Origin: UMGS1933 sp051891435
GTDB lineage: Bacteria > Bacillota > Clostridia > TANB77 > CAG-508
DNA length: 32,757 nucleotides
Direction: 5' to 3'
NCBI GenBank assembly: GCA_051891435.1
Contig: JBJFFE010000064.1
Location: forward strand, 1 to 32,757
In this document: positions 9,458 to 18,203 of the stretch, one piece after another
Layout of the letters: every line of letters begins with the position of its first letter
How positions within the stretch are numbered: position 1 is the first letter of the stretch
The notes under the pieces: model-generated
Seen by the model: only the letters and a program-made list of their open reading frames with translations
What the model was told of the DNA's origin: nothing
The model's database searches: none
Made by a program: the position numbers and the translations under genes

Positions 9458-9620
9458 TTTTTATATTGATTTTTATTAGTGTAAATTTATACTTTTTAGC
9501 ATAATCTCACATTATTCATTATACTACATTTGGTAATTATTTTCAACTTATTATGTAAAAAACATGATAATATATTAATGTTTTTATTACATAACAAATT
9601 TTATATTTTAAAATTAGAGT

Positions 9621-9667
9621 AATAAAAAGTCGAGGTAAAGTTGATATTTCAACATTCCCTCGACTTC
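9621..9667 (-). terminator. Intrinsic terminator of the tRNA-Gly/tRNA-Cys transcript
   Basis: AAGTCGAGG (9627-9635) pairs with CCTCGACTT (9658-9666), with an inner GTTGA/TCAAC stem. The minus strand continues with a T run. It lies 7 bp beyond the tRNA-Cys 3' end. Confidence 0.8.
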
Positions 9668-9673
9668 TTCTAC

Positions 9674-9748
9674 TGGAGGCGACACCCGGATTTGAACCGG
9701 GGAATCAGAGTTTTGCAGACTCGTGCCTTACCACTTGGCTATGTCGCC
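9674..9748 (-). tRNA. tRNA-Cys (GCA)
   Basis: A 75-nt cloverleaf with the CCA encoded. The acceptor arms are GGCGACA/TGTCGCC, the anticodon loop is CTGCAAA with anticodon GCA, and the T-loop is GTTCAAATC. It is the second gene of a two-tRNA transcript. Confidence 0.95.
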
Positions 9749-9817
9749 ACATATTTAATTATATGCATTACAATTTAATATATGTTCCCCTTTAAAAGCT
9801 ATAATTATTATTAATTT

Positions 9818-9893
9818 TGGAGCGGGAAACGGGGCTCAAACCCGCGACCTATGCCTTGGCAAGGCATCGCTCTATCAGCTGAGCTATTCCCGC
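9818..9893 (-). tRNA. tRNA-Gly (GCC)
   Basis: A 76-nt cloverleaf with the CCA encoded. The acceptor arms are GCGGGAA/TTCCCGC, and the anticodon stem-loop GCCTTGCCAAGGC gives anticodon GCC. GCC reads GGC and GGT; a separate tRNA-Gly(UCC) is expected elsewhere for GGA and GGG. This is notable because the proposed frameshift product at CGGT sites would be decoded as GGT. Confidence 0.95.
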
Positions 9894-9909
9894 AATTCAA
9901 AGTATTACA

Positions 9910-9938
9910 ATAATAACAAAATTAAAGGGAAAAGTCAA
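9910..9938 (-). promoter_or_regulatory. Promoter of the tRNA-Gly/tRNA-Cys transcript
   Basis: On the minus strand, TTGACT (9933-9938) and TATTAT (9910-9915) are 17 bp apart, 16 bp before the tRNA-Gly 5' end. Confidence 0.65.
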
Positions 9939-9962
9939 TAGTAATGTTTAACAAAATGCAAT

Positions 9963-11205
9963 TTATTTTAAGCAGACTTTTAAATAATTTTTAATTAATT
10001 CTTTAAAGTAGTCACTTACCCCTTTTCTTTCTATTTTTTTTCTTATTAAAATCTCTGTGTTCATTATTTCCGTAGTGTTTAAATAAGTTTTTAGTTCTCC
10101 TACTTTCGTATTTTTCTCTACTGGTGCTTCAAAATAATCTTTGAAGTTTACTTCTGTCCATATATTATCAATATTGTTTTTTTCTATAGGGAATTTGCTA
10201 TATTTTAATTCTCTTAATATTGTTTGCACACTTTGTTCTACTCCTTTATATATTTTTATGCGCCTTTCATTTATTTTTCGCCAATCTTCAAAATCTTCCT
10301 CTAATAATTTTTGTAAATCTACCAGCTCATAATTTTTATATGTATATTCTATTAATTTTATTGAGTCACTTGTTCTTATTTTTTTTGTATCTGCTCCCAG
10401 TACTACTGTTATTATATTGAAATCATCTCTTAAAACAGAAGTTACTAAACATCTTCCTGCTCCATTTGTAAATCCTGTTTTTACCCCATTTACTCCTTCT
10501 AAATATCCGCAATAACTCATTTGTATTACTTATGTTTTTGGGATATCCATTTATAGTTACTGTATAGTTTTTTGTTGATACAACCTTGGCAAATTCTTTT
10601 ATGTTTAATGCATAGTCTGCCATTACTGCAAGTTCATATGCTGTTGTATAATGTTCATCCTTATCTAAGCCATGAGGTGTTATAAAATGTGAATGTTCTA
10701 ATCCTAGTTCTTTTGCTTTTTTGTTCATCATGTCGGCGAATCCTTCTACGCCACCACCTATGCTTACTGCTATTTGAATTGCTGCATCATTTCCCGAGCA
10801 TAATAAGAGTCCATATAATAAATCATTATATGTGATTTCGTCCCCGGTTTTTAGACCTAATCGAGAGCCTCCAATGCTTGCAGCTTGTTTGCAAACAATA
10901 ACTTTTTCCTCCATGTTCTCAACATTTTCTAACATTACTATGGCTGTCATTATTTTTGTTGTGGATGCCATTGGTACTTCCTTGTTCTCATTTTTCCCCC
11001 ATATTACAGTTTTACTTGTTCTATCATAAATTACTGCTGACCTAGAATATATATTGGGTTCTTCGGCTTCTTTTGCTTTATTTATTTCTTCTTCGAGCCA
11101 TACATAATCTAATTCTTCATAGTCTTCTTCATCTACTGCAAAAACTATTATTGGAATACATATAATTAAAAAGCAAAAAATTAATATTTGTTTTATTTTT
11201 TTCAT
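9963..11205 (-). CDS. dacF: D-alanyl-D-alanine carboxypeptidase (S11, DacF-like), read through a +1 frameshift at CGG
   Basis: Penicillin-binding protein that trims the terminal D-Ala from peptidoglycan stem peptides outside the membrane. The path is complement(join(9963..10508,10510..11205)), 413 residues. The signal peptide (KQILIFCFLIICIPIIVFA) is followed by the acylation motif ASTTKIM and the CSGND motif. After NTNELL the zero frame meets CGG. Skipping its C reads GGA and gives LL-GYLEGVNGVKTGFTN, so the third catalytic motif KTG is only reached after the shift. Unshifted translation gives a protein with 23 foreign residues and no KTG. The C-terminal part is the S11 beta domain and amphipathic tail. 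ATG 11205 is chosen because AAGGTGA lies 8-9 bp upstream. The assignment to DacF rather than another S11 paralogue is by similarity only. Confidence 0.87.
10506..10509 (-). other. Putative +1 frameshift site CGGA in the D,D-carboxypeptidase gene
   Basis: The zero frame reads TTA TTG CGG ATA TTT. Skipping the C at 10509 gives GGA TAT TTA GAA (GYLE), leading straight into the conserved GVNGVKTG motif. The hexamer TGCGGA also occurs at about 16985 in the frame TGC GGA, without any split there. Confidence 0.75.
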
Positions 11206-11207
11206 AG

Positions 11208-11248
11208 AAAAAATCACCTTTATAATTTTATTTTATAAAGGTGATTTT
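11208..11248 (-). terminator. Terminator hairpin of the M18 gene that buries the dacF ribosome site
   Basis: A perfect 16-bp stem (11210-11225 with 11233-11248) has a 7-nt loop and is followed on the minus strand by a T6 run. The 3' arm contains AAGGTGA, the ribosome-binding site of dacF (ATG 11205). The same structure should end the M18 transcript and, in readthrough RNA, occlude dacF translation. Confidence 0.7.
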
Positions 11249-11257
11249 ATGATTTTT

Positions 11258-12658
11258 TTATTCCATAAATGTTTTGTATGTTCTATATGCCTCATATATA
11301 TCAAATTTACTTGTTACTTCATAAGGTGAATGCATTGATAATACTGGAACTCCACAATCTATTACGTCTACTCCTTTGTTTGCCAAGATGTATGCTATTG
11401 TTCCTCCTCCACCAACATCTACTCTTCCAAGTTCTGCTACTTGGTATGATATTCCTTTTGTTTCTAGCATATTTCTAATTTCTGCAACGTATTCTGCATT
11501 TGCATCTGATGCACCAGATTTTCCTCTTGCCCCTGTGTATTTATTCATTCCTATTCCATAACCTAAGTATGATGCATTATTTTTTTCAGATACAGAAGAA
11601 TATATTGGGTCTAAACCTGCATCTACATCTGCAGAAAGCATTCTTGAATTGCAAAATACCTTTTCTAGTAGGTTTGCTTTGTTTGCATTTGTTTTATTTA
11701 ACAATTCTGCAACAAAAGCATCAAATACGTGTGATTCCATTCCTGTATTTCCCATACTTCCTATTTCTTCTTTATCTGAGAATATACATACTGCAGTTTT
11801 ACTTGGTCTTTCTATATCTAATAGACCTCTTAGGGTAGTATAAGCGCAAACTCTATCATCTTGTCCATATCCTGCTACCATACTTCTATCAAATCCCAAG
11901 CTTTTTGCTTTAAATGCTGGAACTAATTCTAATTCTGAACTTATTAAATCTTTTTCTACTATTCCATATTTTTCGTTTAATATTTTTAATATATTGAATT
12001 TTACTCTTTCAGATATTTTTTCATCTCCTAATGGAATGCTTCCTATTAGTAGGTTTAGGTCTTCACCAGATATTCCGTCTTTTAGCTTTTTTTCCATTTG
12101 GTCCCCAGCTAAATGTGGAAGTAAGTCTGTTATTGTAAATATTGGGTCATTTTCATCTTCTCCAATATTTACTTGTATTTTTTCTCCTGTTGTTTTAACA
12201 ATTACTCCATGAAGGCTTAGTGGAATTGCTGTCCATTGATATTTTTTTATTCCTCCGTAATAATGTGTTTTAAAATATGCAAATCCTGTATCTTCATATA
12301 ATGGATTTGGTTTTAAATCTAATCTTGGAGAATCTATATGTGCACCTACAATGTTTAGCCCTGCCTCCATCGGTTTTTCCCCAATTACTGCTGCATAAAT
12401 TGCTTTATCTCGGTTTATATAATATACTTTGTCTCCTGGTAATAATACTACTTTTTCTTTTAAGTTTATAAAATTATTTTTTTCTAAAATTTCTTTTGTG
12501 AAATCTACTGCTTCTCTTTCTGTTTTACATTTATTTAAGTAATGAATGTATTCTTCACTAAATTTATTTATGTCTTGTTTTTGCTCTTCTGATATTAACT
12601 CCCATCCACATTTTTTTTCGTTAAATAAGTATTTTTTTAAATTTTCAGTATCTGTCAT
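11258..12658 (-). CDS. M18-family aspartyl aminopeptidase
   Basis: 466-residue cytoplasmic metallo-aminopeptidase that removes N-terminal acidic residues from peptides. The family motifs are in order: GAHIDSPRLDLKPNP (His107 and Asp109 region, metal ligand), GYGQDDRVCAY (bridging Asp), IFSDKEEIGSMGNTGM (catalytic Glu pair), SADVDAGLDP, and the C-terminal SMHSPYEVTSKFD with the last metal His. The length matches the bacterial family. ATG 12658 has GGGAAGG upstream, and a 17-bp-spaced promoter lies at 12693-12721. The gene ends 10 bp before the terminator hairpin overlapping the dacF leader, so dacF may receive only readthrough from this promoter. Confidence 0.94.
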   Translation of the reverse strand: MTDTENLKKYLFNEKKCGWELISEEQKQDINKFSEEYIHYLNKCKTEREAVDFTKEILEKNNFINLKEKVVLLPGDKVYYINRDKAIYAAVIGEKPMEAGLNIVGAHIDSPRLDLKPNPLYEDTGFAYFKTHYYGGIKKYQWTAIPLSLHGVIVKTTGEKIQVNIGEDENDPIFTITDLLPHLAGDQMEKKLKDGISGEDLNLLIGSIPLGDEKISERVKFNILKILNEKYGIVEKDLISSELELVPAFKAKSLGFDRSMVAGYGQDDRVCAYTTLRGLLDIERPSKTAVCIFSDKEEIGSMGNTGMESHVFDAFVAELLNKTNANKANLLEKVFCNSRMLSADVDAGLDPIYSSVSEKNNASYLGYGIGMNKYTGARGKSGASDANAEYVAEIRNMLETKGISYQVAELGRVDVGGGGTIAYILANKGVDVIDCGVPVLSMHSPYEVTSKFDIYEAYRTYKTFME

Positions 12659-12692
12659 TTGTTTACCTTCCCTTCTTTATTTTTATACATAT

Positions 12693-12721
12693 ATAATATA
12701 TCCTTTTTTTGGTTTTGTAAA
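12693..12721 (-). promoter_or_regulatory. Promoter of the M18 aminopeptidase gene
   Basis: On the minus strand, TTTACA (12716-12721) and TATTAT (12693-12698) are 17 bp apart, about 35 bp upstream of the ATG. Confidence 0.55.
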
Positions 12722-12755
12722 CAATTTTTTGAAAATTGGTTTTTGGGATAGAAAA

Positions 12756-12781
12756 AAATAAGGGCGCAATCATGCGCCCCT
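12756..12781 (-). repeat. GC-rich palindrome used as terminator of the adhesin operon
   Basis: GGGCGCAATCATGCGCCC forms a strong stem. On the minus strand it is followed by a T-rich run, just after the adhesin stop at 12790. The core is identical to the palindrome at 28247-28272, so this is a dispersed repeat serving as a 3' end. Confidence 0.7.
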
Positions 12782-12789
12782 AAGTTTTG

Positions 12790-15700
12790 TTATTTTATAA
12801 TGTATTTCTTTGTTACAAATGCTCCTACTGCTATTAGTAGTATTCCTGCTGATATTGTTGTAATTAAAATGTAATTTGTTTTTTCATCTTCACCTGTTTT
12901 TACACCAATTTGAATTCTTCCTGTGTCTGCTTCGTCTATTTCATGCGTTCTTCCTTCACGTAATTCTGCATCTATTATTTCTGCATTTCCCGGTGTTGAT
13001 GTGGTTGCTCTTCTTCCTGCAGCATTTGTGTATGACATTACTTCTGCTATGTAGTTTTCAAAGCTAATTGTTCCTGTTGATGATATTGGATCTCTTCCTA
13101 ATGTTACAGTATACATTGCATCATTTGATCCTGGTTGCATTTTTCCTGTTGTTCTTGTTGTTTTTAAAACTGTATTTATTTTAACCTTTTGTGTACTATA
13201 ATCATCTCTTAATACACGGTATTCTTTTTCAGAAGCTTCTTCATCAATAGTTACATCTCCACTTGGTGTTTTTGTTAAGTCGTTATTTATATAGTCTCTT
13301 ATTTTTGTTACTTCTGTTTGGACATTTCCTGAAGTATATCCATTTGATGTAGTGTAATATGCTCCTCCTAGATAAGTTCCTATTGGTTTTTTTCTTGTAG
13401 CTAGTCTCATATCTGTTTTCATTTCATCTGAACAAGTATTTAGATATGTTGTATAATCTCCTATTGATAAAGAGTTGTATTTATTTATTAATGTATCACT
13501 TAAATTGTCGTTCTCTCCTGTATTTCTTACTACTAAAGTATATTCATATTCTAGTTTTGCGCCTTCTACTATAGTATTCAATTCTGTTGGTGATACTTCG
13601 TATTGCCATAATGTGCCTAATATTGTTACATTGTTTTTAATTCCTTGAACTTCATCGCTAATATTTTCTGTACCATCTAAATATTTATTAACATCTACAC
13701 GTGCATTTACTAATACTTGTCCATTTGATGCTGTTAGTTTAAATCCTGTTATATATTTTTTAAGTTCTATTTTTGTTTCTGGTCTTTTTGCTAGACCCAG
13801 GTTGATGTTATCAATTTCTTCTATATAAGATGATGAATTTTTACCATCAACAATAGTTTTTACCTTTGTATTTGTAACTTGCTCTGTATCTACTGCTACT
13901 TTTATTTTTGATGTTTCTGCACACATCCAAGTTTCTGGTAATACCCAATACTGTAATAAAACTTTTAACTCTTCATTTGTTAAGGTCTCTATATTTTCTT
14001 CTAAATCTGTATATACTTCTATTAATGTTTCTTTTTCTACCTCATTAAAATCATCTATATTTGTAGAATCTAATAATTTTAATAGTATACCTTTTTTTGC
14101 ATCTACATTTACAGAGTATGCCATTGTTTCTAATCTTCTTGCTTCATTATCTCTTGCAACTGATGCACCTGTAGTATATGAAGATGTGTTATACCATTCT
14201 GCATTATAATTGCTATCTGCCATAGATTTATAATCTTGTCCATTATATGTTATTACATTATTTGTTAAATCATATGTAGAGCCATCTCCATATATAAATC
14301 TTACAATGTAGTCTCCTGGTATAAATCCTTGGAATTCATATTGTCCCGCTACTTTTGTATAAGTATAATCTTCCAATTCAGTACCTACACTATTTATCCT
14401 TTTACCTGTTCCAGAACCTGAAACAGTTTCTTGCCAAATATACTCATACATTGTTCCATTAAAGTTTTTCAATTCTATTAATTGAACTATTACGTCATCT
14501 ACTTTATTATTGTTTTCATCAAAAACATATCCTGTAATTTTTCTTGTTACTGAATTATCTGGGTCACCTGGATTATCTGGGTTATCTGGATTATCTGGGT
14601 TATCTGGGTTATCTGGATCTTGTTTTATGTCTATAACCATTGTTTTTGCTGTATTATTATCATCTTCAGATTCTCCATTGTTAAAGAAATTTCCTGGTTG
14701 TGAGTCTATATCAATTAAGCCATCATCTGTAGAATATGACATGATTTCTGCTGTATTAGAAAATTCTCCTAGATTTACACTTCCATTTTCTTCTTTAACT
14801 TTAAATATTAAATAAACTGTTTTTGTCTCTCCAGATCGTATTTCTACTCTTGGTAGCATAACATCAATTTTATTTTCTCCTACTGACCATTCCTGTGTAC
14901 TAATTCCAGATACAGAATAATTATAATCATCAGTTAAATCTTTATCTAGTTCATATTTCTCATCATATTCATATCTAACTATGTTTATATATGCTGTACT
15001 ATTAAGTTGATTCCTTATATTTAGTTTATATATAACATATACATCTAGCTCTTGACCTGTTTGTCCAGTTTCTCCATTAACTTTTGGAACATCTAAATTA
15101 TTTGTATTATCAAATCCATTATTACTTATATAGTCTCTAATTCTATAGTTATAATCTGATTTATATAAGTTCAAATTATATTTAATATTTTCTGTATTTA
15201 CATTAGTTCCATCTATTTCTATTATATTTCCATTATATACATAATCAGTAATTTGACCATTTATGCTTACTTCTGCTTTATCTACATCTGTTGAAACAGC
15301 TAGATCCATACCTCTTTTTTCTAAACCTAAATTTATATTATCTGTGTTAGCTATAAATTTCATGATGTCAGTATTTGCTGTCATTTGGAACTTTTCTTTA
15401 GCTGTTTTATTAGCTTCTAATGTTTGTAATATAGATCTTGCATTTGAGGTATCTGTTGCATTTTGGTATGTATATTCTAATGTAGTTCCATCTTTTGCTT
15501 GTTTATATGTTATTGTTTCAAACCTAGAATTAAAATTTGTTCTATCTTCTTCATCTTCCTTAGCATCAGAATCTCTACCATTTGCTTGCTGTTGATATAA
15601 TGTATTTTTATAATTTATACCATCATATATAAATCTTACTGTATAATTTTTTCCATAGTCAATACCCTCAAATTTATATATTCCCTCATTATCTGTTATA

Positions 15701-18202
15701 TCTGTTGCATTTGTATATTCTAGATTTGTATTATTAAATTGTTTTACAACATTGTTATTGTCATCACGTAGTTCTACAATCACACCTTGTATACTTGGCT
15801 CATCATTTCCCATTATTCCATTAGGTCTTTTTGGTGGTTTTATGTCTGTTTGTCCGTCAAGCCATACTTTACCGCTAATATCGATAATTCTCTTATTAGG
15901 TATTTGTATTCTAATTTCATAACTACCTAATTTAGTATTCAAATCAGAAGTTGTTGCGTTTTTAGTTTTTTCATTTACTGTAATATTTTCTGGCCCAGAG
16001 TATGTGAAGTTTACTAAAGTAAATCCTCCCGTTGGATTATGTTTTAATGTTATAGTTACTTGTCCTTCTAATTTCTTATAATAATATTCAATAGAACCAT
16101 CTGTTTTATATTTCGGTGTTGGGACTTCTATTTCTGTTAAAGTTATAACCACATTGTTATTTTCATTTGCTAACACTACATCGTTTAATGTTATGTTTCC
16201 ATTTTCTAAAATATACTCAAACGAATATATATTATTTGTAATATTTTCTGTAATTACTTGATTTCCATATTTAAACGATTTTATATTTGTAATAGTTACA
16301 CTAAACTTGGCTTTTCTTAGCATAGTAGTAAGCTGGCTTGCATCTACCTTTACTAATGTAAGTTTTTCTATTACTGCATCATTGTAAACTTTGATTACTT
16401 CCTGCTGTTTACCTGAACTTATCACTTCGTCTACTGTTATTATATCTCCACTTTTTGACCTATAATCATTTGGGAAGTTATTGTCTCCATCGTCTATCCA
16501 TGTCCAATTTCCCCATGTAAAACCAGATTCATTCCATGCTTCTTGAGTTGGGCAATATGTAGAATTCCACCTTCTGTGGTTATCATTTATATAATAAATT
16601 ATATTTATAGGTTCTTTTATTGTAGTATATCCACTTGGTGCATTGGTTTCTTGTATTGTTACATATATAGGGTTATAACTATTTGGTTGAATTGTTTTCG
16701 TTTCTCCTGCCTGTATGCTACTTCCATTAAAAATAGTTTCTCCATCCTGTTTAGCTATAATTGAGAATTCTGCACCAGTAAGTAGGGTCTTATTTGTAGC
16801 TATATAAGAATTGTATTTTTGTAATGTAATATCTATCGATGGTATAAGTTGAATGTCAAATTCTGCTACATCCTCTCCACCTTTTCGCACCGTATATTCA
16901 TATAATATAGATAGCTTTTGGCGTGGATACTTCCCCGCGTAAACAGTCTCTCCACACTTATTGATTCCGCATCCATAATCTAGTGTTACATGTCTTTTTG
17001 CATGTTTGAATTTTTCATTATAAGCGTTGCCAGTACCACTAACAGTGGTGCGACAATATTCACAACGCCACGAAGATCCACCTGACATCCCGCCTAAGCT
17101 ACTGAAATGGTTATTAGCAAAGTGCGCATATCCTTCATTCAACTTTTCTGTTGGAGTTTTATTTCTATTGTGAGTATCCGTTTTACATATAGGGCAGTTA
17201 TACCCGGGTCCTTTTAGTCTACAACTTTCACAATAATCTGTTGATGTTTTTGTAATTGTTTCTTGCCCTACTAATTGGTATACTGTTGCAGTAATATCTA
17301 ATGTGTTTTTTTGTATTTTCATTTTAATGTTACCAACATTTTGAAGTTGATTTAAATCAACTTTAACATACAAGTTAATTCCATTATAATCCGTACTTCG
17401 AACCTGATAGCACTCATACTCACTTGAATTTGTATTCGATGTAGGGGTATAATGTATAGATTCCACCTCTTGATATACATTATTTGTCCTTTTACATAAT
17501 GAAACCTTATCACTTATATTATTACCATTATTATCAAAAAAGGCATAATTAAACCCACCGAATTTAGCAGATGAATTAGCCGTAGAAGCCGTATAATTAT
17601 AGTATATTTGTATTGGTCCATATACTGCTATATTATCAGAAATTGCTGTGCTTGCATTACTGTAATCTACGCTTACATTATTATTTGAATTCTTTTTATA
17701 ATTTTGATATGTTATAGCCATATTAGTAAGTTCTGCAGATTCTGTTGTATGTTCAACATTAGTCCCGTTCTGTAATACGTGCCAATATGCTTTTTGTATA
17801 CTATCTTTAGTATATCCATTTCTACTAGCAGATAATATATATGCTAGGGCATGTCCATTAGTATAGCTACCTGGGAAAATTACTTTTCCATACACTGTCT
17901 TTCCATTTTCTGTTATCTGATATTGTGTGTCTAATTTATAGTATGTATTTGAACCGTATTATTGTTGTATGCTCTCTACAAAAAATGTTTGTTTTGTCAC
18001 TATATAATATGTTTCTGTTAATTATTCTTGTAGAATCACTTCCATAAGAGTTTGGATCTGTTATTGGGTAGTTTATTATAGTTTTTTCTTGGCTTGTTAA
18101 ATTCATTGTATTTGTTGTTGTTTGTAATGCATTGGAAGTTGTTATTCCAAGAACTAATGTTATAAACATCATAGAAGTAATTATTTTTACTATTTTTTTC
18201 AT
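12790..18202 (-). CDS. Giant thioester/Cna-B adhesin, read through a +1 frameshift at CGG
   Basis: Path complement(join(12790..17955,17957..18202)), 1803 residues. The signal peptide ends near residue 25 (TTSNA). A thioester-type head has Cys75 in NIFCREH and Gln136 in DSIQKAYW; the CGG at codon 83 lies between them, so only shifted translation joins the pair. A Cys/His-rich insert (about 320-412) follows. Next come two SpaA-like domains (LQKYNSY to QETNAPSGY, about 457-520; LVKVDAS near 617), a Cna-B/SdrD module (ISGKVWLDG near 777), NLGLEKRGMD near 959, a PDN tandem linker near 1200, and a second Cna-B module (KITGYVFDENN near 1224). The C-terminus is GVKTGED, a hydrophobic helix, then TKKYIIK, with no LPXTG. 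The ATG lies 1 nt after the previous stop, with GGAGG inside the upstream gene, so the two are translationally coupled. The 1721 codons after the shift are uninterrupted. Confidence 0.85.
14552..14617 (-). repeat. In-frame 9-bp tandem repeat encoding a Pro-Asp-Asn linker
   Basis: About seven units of the 9-mer ttatctgg(g/a), one degenerate, encode repeated PDN triplets, a rigid surface-protein linker before the second Cna-B module. Because units are multiples of three, slippage changes linker length without breaking the frame. Confidence 0.85.
16955..17240 (-). other. Cys/His-rich zinc-ribbon-like insert in the adhesin
   Basis: About 90 residues contain CESC, CPIC, CEYC and CGINKC pairs with nearby His (KHAKRH). 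The DNA here is visibly richer in G+C than the rest of the gene. The spacing suggests two treble-clef or ribbon zinc sites inside a secreted protein, which is unusual for adhesins. Confidence 0.6.
17953..17956 (-). other. Putative +1 frameshift site CGGT in the giant adhesin
   Basis: The zero frame reads ATA ATA CGG TTC and stops at TAA after six more codons, giving an 88-residue secreted stub. Skipping the C at 17956 gives GGT TCA AAT and opens the 1721-codon remainder. The heptamer ATACGGT also occurs near 16890 in the frame TAT ACG GTG, with no split there. Confidence 0.72.
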
Positions 18203-18203
18203 T

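Noticed and set aside
9365..9620. Cyclic-di-GMP (GEMM) riboswitch or T-box before the surface-protein gene or tRNAs
   Set aside because: No GCAAACC or ACGCAAAGCC type GEMM core and no T-box TGGNACC motif is visible; the conserved parts lie upstream of the promoter and so are not in the transcript.
4731..12761. Many long open frames opposite the surface-protein genes on the plus strand
   Set aside because: They are Leu/His/Phe-rich shadows of the AT-biased coding strand, with no ribosome sites or family motifs.
14552..14617. CRISPR-like repeat array
   Set aside because: The 9-bp units are contiguous, in frame and encode a PDN linker; there are no spacers.
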